From JBKHYG01 sp046565595 (GTDB taxonomy: Bacteria; Actinomycetota; AC-67): DNA of 64,000 nt. The notes under the pieces were generated by a model that was given only the letters and a program-made list of their open reading frames with translations, was not told the origin of the DNA and made no database searches. Of the stretch, positions 7,873 through 15,870 are shown in pieces. Each line of letters opens with the position of its first letter. The first letter of the stretch is position 1. The DNA is taken from contig JBKHYG010000021.1 in NCBI GenBank assembly GCA_046565595.1, positions 1 to 64,000 on the forward strand, given 5' to 3'. The position numbers were made by a program, and so were the translations under genes.

Positions 7873-9338
7873 CACTGCAAGCTTCGAACACCCCTGCAGA
7901 ACAGACCCTGATGGAACGAAGCCGTCCGGGACGCCGAGCAGCGAAGATGCCTTCGCTAGATGTGCCAGAGATCGCGGCTGACGCGATCCCTGCGAACCTG
8001 CTGCGGCTAAGCCCCGTGGCTCTGCCGGAGTTGGCCGAACGGGACCTGGTCACCCACTACACGCGTCTGTCGCGACGCAACTACGGCATCGATCTGGGCT
8101 TCTACCCTCTGGGCTCTTGCACTATGAAGTACAACCCCAGGCTGAACGAAGAGGTCGCCGCGATGCCTGGGTTCAGGAGACTCCATCCTTTGCAGCCAGA
8201 GGAGCAGGTCCAGGGCACCCTGCGTCTGCTCGTCGAACTCGAAGAGGCACTGAACGAGATGACGGGCATGGCGGCAGCGACCTTCCAGCCGGCGGCGGGC
8301 GCGCACGGGGAACTGACCGGGCTGCTGCTGATGCGTGCCTTCCATGCAGCAAACGGAGAACTCGACCAGAGGCGCAAGGTCATCATCCCCGCCGCGGCTC
8401 ACGGAACCAACACAGCCAGCGTCCGGCTGGCCGGCTTCGAGACGGTCGAGGTACCTAGCGATCGTCGCGGCCTGGTCGACATCGCCGCGCTGGAGGAACT
8501 CGTCGACGATGCGGTGGTCGGGTTGATGATCACGAACCCGAACACCCTTGGGCTGTTCGAGGACAACATCACCAAGATCGCCTCGCTCATCCACGGCGTA
8601 GGTGGGTTGCTCTACTACGACGGCGCCAACCTGAACGCGATCGTCGGCCACTGCCGGCCCGGAGACATGGGTTTCGACATCGTCCACATGAACCTGCACA
8701 AGACCTTCTCGACCCCGCATGGCGGGGGAGGACCCGGTGCCGGGCCGATCGGGGTCTCCGAACGCTTGATCCCGTTCCTTCCAGGACCCCGACCCGCTCG
8801 CAACGCTGACGGGACCTTCGGTTGGCACCCAGCCGACGAGTTGTCGATCGGGCGGGTGCACGGCACCTGGGGGAACATCGGGGTATTGGTGCGAGCCTTC
8901 ACCTACATAAGGACGCTCGGCGCCGAAGGGTTGCGAGGCGTCAGCGAGATGGCCGTGCTGAACGCCAACTACCTCTTGGCGCGGCTGAAGGAACGCTTCG
9001 ATGTCGCATACGACACCCAGCCGCTACATGAGTTCGTCCTGACCGCCAACCGGCAGAAGGCTCGCGGCGCCCGGGCCATGGATGTCGCTAAGCGTCTGAT
9101 CGACCACGGGATGCACCCGATGACGGTCTACTTCCCGCTGGTGGTCGAAGAAGCGATGATGATCGAGCCGACAGAGACCGAGTCTCGCGAGACGCTGGAC
9201 GCCTTCGTAGAGGCCCTGTTCTCGATCGACCGCGAGATCGACGAGGATCTTGACACCGTCCTTGGCGCGCCTCACACCGCGCCGATCTCGCGGCCGGATG
9301 AAGCGACGGCAGCTCGCAGCCCCAAGGTGCGCTGGTAG
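7869..9338 (+). CDS. gcvPB: Glycine dehydrogenase (decarboxylating) subunit 2
   Basis: This is the C-terminal-type half of the glycine cleavage P protein, holding the PLP cofactor. The Schiff-base lysine is K278 in HMNLHKTFSTPHGGGGPG, and the family signature GSCTMKYNPR is present near residue 80. Its 489 residues are normal for this subunit. It pairs with GcvPA immediately upstream. It ends about 120 nt before the convergent mannosyltransferase gene, in a gap that contains a tandem duplication. Confidence 0.96.
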   Translation: MTLQASNTPAEQTLMERSRPGRRAAKMPSLDVPEIAADAIPANLLRLSPVALPELAERDLVTHYTRLSRRNYGIDLGFYPLGSCTMKYNPRLNEEVAAMPGFRRLHPLQPEEQVQGTLRLLVELEEALNEMTGMAAATFQPAAGAHGELTGLLLMRAFHAANGELDQRRKVIIPAAAHGTNTASVRLAGFETVEVPSDRRGLVDIAALEELVDDAVVGLMITNPNTLGLFEDNITKIASLIHGVGGLLYYDGANLNAIVGHCRPGDMGFDIVHMNLHKTFSTPHGGGGPGAGPIGVSERLIPFLPGPRPARNADGTFGWHPADELSIGRVHGTWGNIGVLVRAFTYIRTLGAEGLRGVSEMAVLNANYLLARLKERFDVAYDTQPLHEFVLTANRQKARGARAMDVAKRLIDHGMHPMTVYFPLVVEEAMMIEPTETESRETLDAFVEALFSIDREIDEDLDTVLGAPHTAPISRPDEATAARSPKVRW

Positions 9339-9412
9339 GAGAGCCCGGCCAGTAGAGGGTCCCAGGCCGAGTGATCCCCTGCCTCCCGGTCTTACTTTAC
9401 AGAACACACATT

Positions 9413-9488
9413 ATCGGCGTTATGCCTCTGGCCTGGGACCTTCCGAGCGTATCGGGGTTATGCCTCTGGCCTGGGGCCTTCCGGGCGT
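9413..9488. repeat. Tandem 38-bp duplication covering the 3' end of the mannosyltransferase gene
   Basis: Copy 1 is 9413-9450 and copy 2 is 9451-9488, with 35 of 38 positions identical. Copy 2 contains the last codons and stop of the minus-strand gene at 9458; copy 1 repeats the same tail beyond the stop. An 11-bp inverted repeat (GGTCCCAGGCC at 9358-9368 with GGCCTGGGACC at 9430-9440) spans the rest of the intergenic gap. The gap between gcvPB and the mannosyltransferase gene otherwise holds no gene. Confidence 0.85.
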
Positions 9489-10189
9489 CTGCGCTGAGCC
9501 GCCCACCGAGCCACCGTCACCAGCGCTTCGAGGACGATCGCGCGACTCATCTTGCTGCTGCCGGCGCGCCTCTCGGTGAAACAGATCGGGACCTCGCAGA
9601 TCTCGAAGCCGTTCAGCCAGGTTCGCCAAGCCATCTCGATCTGGAAGCCGTAACCGTCGCTGGTGACCGAATCCAGATCGAGCGCCGATAACGCGCGTCG
9701 GCTGTATGCGCGGAACCCGCTGGTGGAATCCCTGACCGGTAAGCCCAAGGCTCTCCTGGCATAGCGATTCCCGAAACGGCTGAGAGCCTCCCTCGCGCGG
9801 CTCCAGCCTTGCGTGCGGCCGCCCGGCACATAGCGACTCCCTATCGCCAGGTCGCATCGTCCCAGGGCCGCGATCAGGCGCGGCACATCCGAAGCATCGT
9901 GGCTGCCATCGGCATCCATCTCGAGTATCGCGTGCACGCTCTCATCGGCCAGCAGGAGCTTGAACGAATCGAGGTACGCCCGCCCGAGGCCCTGTTTGCC
10001 GGGTCGGTGATGTACCTGGATGCGAGCGTCGCCAGCTGCCAGGTCATCCGCGATGTCCCCCGTCCCGTCCGGCGAAGCGTCGTCGGCTATGAGGATGCGC
10101 ACTTCGGGAGCCGCGTCACGGATCGCCGCGACCGTCACAGCGAGCATCTCGGCCTCGTTGTAGGTCGGCAGCACGACCACCGCGCTCAC
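9458..10189 (-). CDS. dpm1: Polyprenol-phosphate mannosyltransferase (dolichol-phosphate mannose synthase family)
   Basis: This GT2 glycosyltransferase makes polyprenyl-phosphate mannose from GDP-mannose, the donor for extracytoplasmic mannosylation of lipoglycans and proteins. Family marks are LPTYNEAEML, IADDASPDGTGDIADDL, MDADGSHDASDVPRLIAAL and GSRYVPGG. The start is GTG 10189, which overlaps the lnt stop as GTGA, giving 243 residues. In M. tuberculosis the same two activities form one polypeptide, Ppm1 (Rv2051c: lnt domain plus synthase). Here they are separate but translationally coupled, as in corynebacteria. The 3' end lies in a tandem duplication. Confidence 0.93.
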   Translation of the reverse strand: MSAVVVLPTYNEAEMLAVTVAAIRDAAPEVRILIADDASPDGTGDIADDLAAGDARIQVHHRPGKQGLGRAYLDSFKLLLADESVHAILEMDADGSHDASDVPRLIAALGRCDLAIGSRYVPGGRTQGWSRAREALSRFGNRYARRALGLPVRDSTSGFRAYSRRALSALDLDSVTSDGYGFQIEMAWRTWLNGFEICEVPICFTERRAGSSKMSRAIVLEALVTVARWAAQRRRPEGPRPEA

Positions 10190-11676
10190 GGCTTCGATCT
10201 CCGGTAACGAGACTCGTGCGAGATCATGCCCACTGCCAGCAGGAACAGCGCGATCTCGAGCATGCGACCGAACCGCGCGTACCAGGTGCGGCCTTGCACC
10301 GGACGCAGACCCTGACGGATCACGGTTTCGGCGAAGTGGTCGGTGGCTTGCAGGATCCGGCCGTCGGGCATGATGAATGCGCTGATCCCGGTGATCGCGG
10401 CTTGGACGACAGGCTTGCCGTGTTCGCGTGCACGCATCCGGCTCATCTCCAGATGCTGGCGACTCGCCTTGCTGCGGCCGTAAGAGGCGTTGTTGGTAGA
10501 GACCACGATGATCTCGGCGCCGTCGGCAACTATGCGACGGATGTCTCGTGCGTAGGTGGACTCGAAGCAGATCGCGCTTCCGATCGTCACACCATCGACG
10601 GTGACCACACCCGGACCTTCGCCGGGCGCAAGGTCCCCGGGCAGGTATTCCTCGAGGATCGGCAGCACGCGGCGCGGCCATCCCCACGGGACGAACTCAC
10701 CGAAGGGCACTAGATGCCTCTTGGCTACCTGATCGGTGATCCCCTGGGGCGTCACCAACAGGTTGGTATTGCGTTGCTTCCCGTCCGCGTCGTCGGTGAT
10801 CGCTCCAACCAGGAAGGGAACACCGAGGCGGCGGACCTGCTGGAGGGTCTCGGCGAACAGCTCTGGCATATCAGCAGGGTCACGGTCGTAGGCGTTCTCC
10901 GGCCAGATGACGAGGTCCGGCGCATCCTCGCTCGAGATGGTCGCGGTCTGGCGGAGATGCTGGCGGACGATGATCTCGTCCTCTGGACCCACACGACCGC
11001 GACGCGGCAAGCCGATCAGCCGTTCCTCGGGGCCACTGCCTTGGACGATCGCTACCTCGAAGGGCTCGCGCTCTGCTCCTACGCCTATAGGAAGCACCCC
11101 GGCCAGCGTCGGAGTGATGTAGGCCGCGACGATCGCCACCAATATGGGTCTTCGCAGGCAACGAACGACGCTGAACAGCAGCGCGGCCTCTAGGACCATC
11201 CAGAGGCTAACCAGCCTCACTCCGCCGAAGGCGGCGAGGTTGCCGAGCGTGTCGCCGCCGGAATAGCCGAGCGACCCCCACTCGAACCCTCCGAGCGGGA
11301 CCGTCGCGCGCGCCAGTTCGATCGCAGCGAACCAGACCGCCACCTGGAAGGCTCCCCCCGGCTCTCTCCTCCCCCACCTGCCCCATGCAGCCAGCCACCC
11401 GAACCCCGCGAGCCAAGCAGCCTGTGAAGCGGCGAGAGCCACCACCGCGTACCAACCGAACGGCCCTAGCCACGCCAGCATCGGTCCGAAGAAGGCCACT
11501 CCGAACACGGCGCCGATCAAGGCACCCTGTCGGGGAGGGATGTCCCGCAGCAGCCACAGCAGCGCGACGATGCCGAGGAACCCCCCTGGGGCGAACACCG
11601 TCTGCGGGAAGGCCGTCTGGCCTAGGACGCCTGCCACCGCCGCGGCGAGGAGCCGATGCGGCAGACGCAACATCAT
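10186..11676 (-). CDS. lnt: Apolipoprotein N-acyltransferase
   Basis: This integral membrane enzyme adds the third acyl chain to lipoproteins. About seven hydrophobic helices occupy the N-terminal 190 residues, followed by a nitrilase-like domain. The catalytic triad is visible as E in VIWPENAYD, K in QVAKRHLVPFGEF and C in IGSAICFESTY. I start at ATG 11676, one base after the DUF4193 stop, because the upstream extension is a shadow of that gene. It is coupled to the mannose synthase downstream. Many lipobox proteins in this window (for example at 50, 55 and 63 kb) are possible substrates. Confidence 0.93.
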   Translation of the reverse strand: MMLRLPHRLLAAAVAGVLGQTAFPQTVFAPGGFLGIVALLWLLRDIPPRQGALIGAVFGVAFFGPMLAWLGPFGWYAVVALAASQAAWLAGFGWLAAWGRWGRREPGGAFQVAVWFAAIELARATVPLGGFEWGSLGYSGGDTLGNLAAFGGVRLVSLWMVLEAALLFSVVRCLRRPILVAIVAAYITPTLAGVLPIGVGAEREPFEVAIVQGSGPEERLIGLPRRGRVGPEDEIIVRQHLRQTATISSEDAPDLVIWPENAYDRDPADMPELFAETLQQVRRLGVPFLVGAITDDADGKQRNTNLLVTPQGITDQVAKRHLVPFGEFVPWGWPRRVLPILEEYLPGDLAPGEGPGVVTVDGVTIGSAICFESTYARDIRRIVADGAEIIVVSTNNASYGRSKASRQHLEMSRMRAREHGKPVVQAAITGISAFIMPDGRILQATDHFAETVIRQGLRPVQGRTWYARFGRMLEIALFLLAVGMISHESRYRRSKP

Positions 11677-11677
11677 C

Positions 11678-11956
11678 TCAGGCGCAATCCTGGCAGTACT
11701 TCTTCTTCGGGTCAGCCATCTGAGAGCGATGCTTGACCAGGAAGCATGATTGGCAGACGAACTCGTTGGCCTGCTGAGGCACGGCACGCTCGATCAACTG
11801 CTCGGTACGCGAGTCATCCACGACCGGCTCGTCGTCGTCCTCTTCGTCCCCTTCGCTGATCTCTTCGATGCTGCCGACGCCTTCTTCGGTCACATCGTCG
11901 TCGTCATCGTCCTCTTCGGACTCGAGATCGGGCTCTACGACCTCTTCCTCTGCCAC
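11678..11956 (-). CDS. DUF4193 actinobacterial zinc-ribbon protein
   Basis: This 92-residue protein has a very acidic N-terminal half (runs of D and E) and a C-terminal segment with two CxxC pairs: FVCQSCFLVKHRSQ and YCQDCA. This matches DUF4193, a family confined to actinobacteria with no assigned function. The start is GTG 11956 with an AAGGAG site 5 nt upstream. It is the first gene of the lnt-mannose synthase group. RbpA, the usual neighbour of ppm1 in M. tuberculosis, is a different protein. Confidence 0.85.
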   Translation of the reverse strand: MAEEEVVEPDLESEEDDDDDDVTEEGVGSIEEISEGDEEDDDEPVVDDSRTEQLIERAVPQQANEFVCQSCFLVKHRSQMADPKKKYCQDCA

Positions 11957-12047
11957 TAACTCTCCTTCGTTGCGTACCTTCCGGCGGGCGCGTTATAGCC
12001 GACACCAGGCGCCTCCGCAACGGAGCGGGCATATCCCACCCCACCTA

Positions 12048-12053
12048 TAGGCT
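12048..12053 (+). promoter_or_regulatory. Putative -10 box of the nurA-herA-sbcDC operon
   Basis: TAGGCT fits TAnnnT and lies 9 nt before the ATG at 12063. No convincing -35 is visible. The rest of the 106-nt gap to the divergent DUF4193 gene shows nothing else. Confidence 0.35.
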
Positions 12054-12062
12054 CCCGCCGAG

Positions 12063-13028
12063 ATGGTGAAGTTGCGGGCAGACGCCTGGGATCCCTCCTA
12101 TGGCCGGGGCTTCGAGGCCCTCGAGGAGGCCTCCGAGACGGCGGTAGATACCAGCGTGGAAACAGGCTGGGACCAGCCGCTACCTGGATCAGCCGACCCC
12201 TCGATGCTGACCTCGCTGGTCGACGGCACGATGCGTCTAGAGATGCGGCTTGTCGCGTCCGAAGGGCTGCTGCGGGCTCCGGGACTGATCGGTTCGGTCG
12301 CGGCCGGATCGTGCGAAGTGGGTCCTCGCAGCGGATTCGGAGCGATCGAGGTTCGCCGCCTGGCGATCACCGGGGCTGATCTTCGCGTGCCGGGCTTCGA
12401 TCTCGAGGTAGGAGGCTCGATCCTGTCCTTCGAACCTGTCTCGACGCCTGGGAACGATGACCTGGCTGTGATGAATGCCCTCCGAGATGCGATGACAGAT
12501 CTCGAGGTTTCCGTGGCGACCACGCTCGCATCCGATCCGGACCGACTGGTGATCGTGGACGGGCCTCTGCGGTTCACCACTCCCACGCAAGCTCCGATCG
12601 TCGGGCTCATCAAGAGAGCCGTGCGGCGATATCTGCCGGACGCCGAGGAAGCGCTGCTCCCCCGTCTGGATCCCGGCCAGAGGACGCCATTGTTCGCCCT
12701 CGGCGACCCGCAGGCCGGCAGTCACCGCTACTCGTGGTACTCCCGCATCGGCATCCCGCGGATCGGCCAGCACGAGCTCTCTGGCCTGGTCCGTTGCGAG
12801 GTCGCCGCCGCCCTAGGTCTCCCAGAAGCCAGACGGCTGGCTGATCTCGTCGCTGGCAACCTCCCCCGCTTGGGTGGGCGACCAGACGATCCCCGCACGC
12901 CGCAGAACCTGCTGCCCGTCTCTGGGCTCGAGCGCAAGCTCCGGCATCATCTAGGCGACCGGGCACTGGTCGCTCGGGCCTGCAGCAGGTGGATCACCCA
13001 GATCGCACGCCAGGAGGCGACAGTATGA
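12063..13028 (+). CDS. nurA: NurA-domain nuclease
   Basis: The protein shows the NurA layout: an early acidic motif SLVDGTMR (D54), a second LVIVDGPLRF (D166), a following conserved lysine (GLIKR, K184) and an aromatic strand SHRYSWYSRI. In archaea NurA is a 5' to 3' nuclease that works with the HerA hexameric translocase and Mre11-Rad50 to resect DNA ends. The gene is followed by herA, sbcD and sbcC with 4-nt overlaps throughout, which strongly supports the assignment. Sequence similarity alone is modest, so a profile search would be worthwhile. A role in double-strand break processing is inferred. Confidence 0.8.
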   Translation: MVKLRADAWDPSYGRGFEALEEASETAVDTSVETGWDQPLPGSADPSMLTSLVDGTMRLEMRLVASEGLLRAPGLIGSVAAGSCEVGPRSGFGAIEVRRLAITGADLRVPGFDLEVGGSILSFEPVSTPGNDDLAVMNALRDAMTDLEVSVATTLASDPDRLVIVDGPLRFTTPTQAPIVGLIKRAVRRYLPDAEEALLPRLDPGQRTPLFALGDPQAGSHRYSWYSRIGIPRIGQHELSGLVRCEVAAALGLPEARRLADLVAGNLPRLGGRPDDPRTPQNLLPVSGLERKLRHHLGDRALVARACSRWITQIARQEATV

Positions 13029-14719
13029 CCCAGCAGCACACATCTGAGCCCGTCGGACTGGTCCAAGGGGTCGATCCGGCGTCACCACTCACCTTCTGGG
13101 TAGCGGTCTCTCCTGACTCCTACCTGCAGTTGGATGACGCGGTGTTGATCGATTCCGAGGTGCCCGGACGCGGACGGGTCCGCATCTCTGGGATAGTCCA
13201 GGATGTTCGCGCTCAGCACGAAGGCGCCAGTCTCGCCTCGGATGTGTTCCTGGCCGACCAGGATGTCCTGCCGGTGCAGACAGCCGTCGACGCTCAGGTC
13301 GTCGTGACCCGCGTCTCCCCCGAGATCTTCGTGCCTCCTATGCCCGGCCTACCCGCGTTCCGGGCGCGGGGCGGCGAGCGTGATGAGGTCCTTGGTTTCA
13401 GCACCATCGAGCGGCGCCTGCCAGCCGGATTGTCGCGAGACGGCGAACCGATCTGGCTCGACCTCGATTTCCTCGACGGTAAGAAGGGCGCGCACATCAA
13501 CATCTCAGGTATCAGCGGGGTTGCGACCAAGACCTCGTACGCGTTGTTCCTGCTGTACGCGCTCTTCCACTCTGATGCTCTGGGTCCTACGGCAACCAAC
13601 GCGAAGGCGCTGATCTTCAATGTGAAGGGCGAGGATCTGCTCTGGCTCGACCACCCGACGAACTCGGCTTCCTTCGATCCCACCCAATACGAGGCGCTCG
13701 GACTGAAGCCTGGACCCTTCGAGAGCGTCGGCCTATGGGCACCTGCCCGCAGAGGAAGCGGAGACACTGTGCTGCCGGCGGTATCGGGCAGACAGCGTGG
13801 CGTGACCGCCTACGGCTGGACGGTCCGCCAGTTCGTAGAGGACCGGCTCCTTCGTTTCCTGTTCGCGGAGGCCAACGACGCCAACTCCCAGATCGGGGAT
13901 CTCGTCGCGAGGATCGAGACCGCTCTGGAACGCGGCCTCCGACCCCCTACCGAAGACGCGTCTTCGATGGTGACCGAGGAAGGCGTGGTCATCGGTTCGC
14001 TGCGAGATCTGGTCGCTCACATCGAGGCGCGTCTAGACGCTGAAGATCCTGCCTACCTCGGTCGGATCGCTCCGGGTACCGCCAGCGCCTTCATCAGGCG
14101 ACTGAACGGAGTCGTCCCAGAGGTTGAGCAACTGATCCTGGATTCCTCGGTCGAGCATCCCGAGCGTTATCAGATCGATTTCGATGGAGCCCAGGTGACC
14201 GTGGTGGATATCCACAACCTCAAGGATCGAGCCAAGAGGTTCGTGACCGGCGTGGTCGTACGCCGCATGTTCGAGGCCAAGGAGGACACCGGCGAACGCG
14301 AGCCGCTGAACTTCCTGGTGCTCGACGAACTGAATCGCTACGCGCCGCGAGAAGGTTGGAGCCCGATCAAAGAGATCCTGCTGGATATCGCCGAGCGCGG
14401 CCGCTCGATGGGCATGATCTTGATCGGCGCCGAACAGACGGCAAGCGAGGTCGAACGCCGCATCGTCGCGAACTCGGCCTTCCGGGTCGTTGGGCGCCTG
14501 GATGCAGCCGAGTCCGCGCGGAGCGAGTACGCATTCCTGCCTGCGGTCACCCGCGCACGCGCCAGCATCCTCGAGCCCGGCTCGATGGTGCTGCAGCAGC
14601 CCACCATCCCGATCCCCCTTCAGTTGCGGTTCCCCTTCCCCGCTTGGGCCACGCGCAAGGAAGAAGCCTTGATCGAGACAGATGACGAGGAACTCTTCAA
14701 GCGGGCCGGCGGACGATGA
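13025..14719 (+). CDS. herA: HerA-like hexameric DNA translocase
   Basis: An N-terminal HAS-barrel region (about residues 1-110) is followed by a FtsK/HerA-type ATPase. The Walker B is LVLDELNRYAP (D433-E434). A conserved block IGAEQTASEVERRIVANS holds the sensor region. The P-loop is unusual: GISGVATKTS (residues 162-171) has Thr where Gly normally precedes the lysine. The start is ATG 13025, overlapping the nurA stop (ATGA); the longer open frame upstream is a shadow. It should form a ring that feeds DNA to NurA. Confidence 0.85.
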   Translation: MTQQHTSEPVGLVQGVDPASPLTFWVAVSPDSYLQLDDAVLIDSEVPGRGRVRISGIVQDVRAQHEGASLASDVFLADQDVLPVQTAVDAQVVVTRVSPEIFVPPMPGLPAFRARGGERDEVLGFSTIERRLPAGLSRDGEPIWLDLDFLDGKKGAHINISGISGVATKTSYALFLLYALFHSDALGPTATNAKALIFNVKGEDLLWLDHPTNSASFDPTQYEALGLKPGPFESVGLWAPARRGSGDTVLPAVSGRQRGVTAYGWTVRQFVEDRLLRFLFAEANDANSQIGDLVARIETALERGLRPPTEDASSMVTEEGVVIGSLRDLVAHIEARLDAEDPAYLGRIAPGTASAFIRRLNGVVPEVEQLILDSSVEHPERYQIDFDGAQVTVVDIHNLKDRAKRFVTGVVVRRMFEAKEDTGEREPLNFLVLDELNRYAPREGWSPIKEILLDIAERGRSMGMILIGAEQTASEVERRIVANSAFRVVGRLDAAESARSEYAFLPAVTRARASILEPGSMVLQQPTIPIPLQLRFPFPAWATRKEEALIETDDEELFKRAGGR

Positions 14720-15870
14720 GGTTCCTGCACACCAGCGATTGGCACATCGGGCGAACCATCCGGGGTCGTGACCGGATGCAGGAAGCGGCCGCGGTGCTGG
14801 ACGAGATCGTCGAGATAGCGGCGGACGCTCGACTCGATCTGGTGATCATCGCCGGCGACCTGTTCGACGCTCGGGTCCCTCCCGCCGAAGCAGAGAAACT
14901 CGTCAATCAGACGCTCCTACGCTTGCGGGATACGGGCGCTGCGGTCGTCGCCATAGCCGGAAACCACGAGAGCCAGCCTCGGCTGGAAGCGGTCGTGCCG
15001 CTGTTCGCCGAGCTGGGCATCCATCTGGTGACCAAGGTTCGCTTGCCCGGTGACGGAGGCATCATCACCGTGCCCTCGCGCTCTGGCGAAGAGACAGCCG
15101 AGATCGCATGCATCCCGTTCGTACCCGAGCGCGCCTTCGGCGACGCTTCCTCGGTCTTCGAAGACATCGGTAGTTGGCCGGCGGCTTACGCCGACCAGAT
15201 GGCTCGGTTGTTGCAGGTCTTCGCCTCGCACATGACGCCGGGGACGCTCCATCTGATGGCGGCGCATCTGCTGGCGAGCGGCGCCAGGTTCGGTAAGGGT
15301 GGCGGTGAACGAGAGGTGACTCTCGGACCTAACTATGCGGTAACTGCATCCTCGCTCCCACCGACGCTCACCTACCTCGCGTTGGGACACATCCATCAGC
15401 CGCAGCGGGTGAAGGGCGCGCCCAGCCCCACCTGGTATTCGGGTAGCCCCTGGATGCTGGATTTCGGCGAAGAACGCGACGACAAGTCGGTCCAGATCGT
15501 CGAGGCGTCCGCAGGCAAGCCGCCAAAGGTCGAACAGGTCCGGCTGGGCAGGCATCGGCGGCTGGTCACCCTCAAGGGGCCCCTCTCAGAGTTGCTTTCT
15601 GAAGCCGAGGCTCACGACGAGCACTATGTCCGGCTGCTGGTAGAGCTGGACGGGCCCCAACCGGGCCTGGCGGACCAACTCCGTGACGCCTTCCCGGGAG
15701 CGGTCACCATCACCCCCATCTATCCAGCCGTCGACGAGCAAGAACACGAGCCGATCGAGGGCCTGCCGATGCGGGATCGTTTCGAGAGGTTCCTTTCGAC
15801 CAAAGGCATCGAGGAAGCCGCATGGCTGATGTCAGGCTTCGACGACCTGATCGAGGGGATCGATCTTTGA
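14716..15870 (+). CDS. sbcD: Exonuclease SbcD (Mre11-type nuclease)
   Basis: This is the nuclease subunit of the SbcCD (Mre11-Rad50) complex. All phosphoesterase motifs are present: SDWHIG (D8, H10), AGDLFD (D48), AGNHES (N83, H84) and LGHIHQPQ. The 384-residue length is usual. It overlaps herA (ATGA) and sbcC (TTGA). Co-localisation with nurA and herA suggests that end resection uses all four products together. Confidence 0.95.
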   Translation: MRFLHTSDWHIGRTIRGRDRMQEAAAVLDEIVEIAADARLDLVIIAGDLFDARVPPAEAEKLVNQTLLRLRDTGAAVVAIAGNHESQPRLEAVVPLFAELGIHLVTKVRLPGDGGIITVPSRSGEETAEIACIPFVPERAFGDASSVFEDIGSWPAAYADQMARLLQVFASHMTPGTLHLMAAHLLASGARFGKGGGEREVTLGPNYAVTASSLPPTLTYLALGHIHQPQRVKGAPSPTWYSGSPWMLDFGEERDDKSVQIVEASAGKPPKVEQVRLGRHRRLVTLKGPLSELLSEAEAHDEHYVRLLVELDGPQPGLADQLRDAFPGAVTITPIYPAVDEQEHEPIEGLPMRDRFERFLSTKGIEEAAWLMSGFDDLIEGIDL

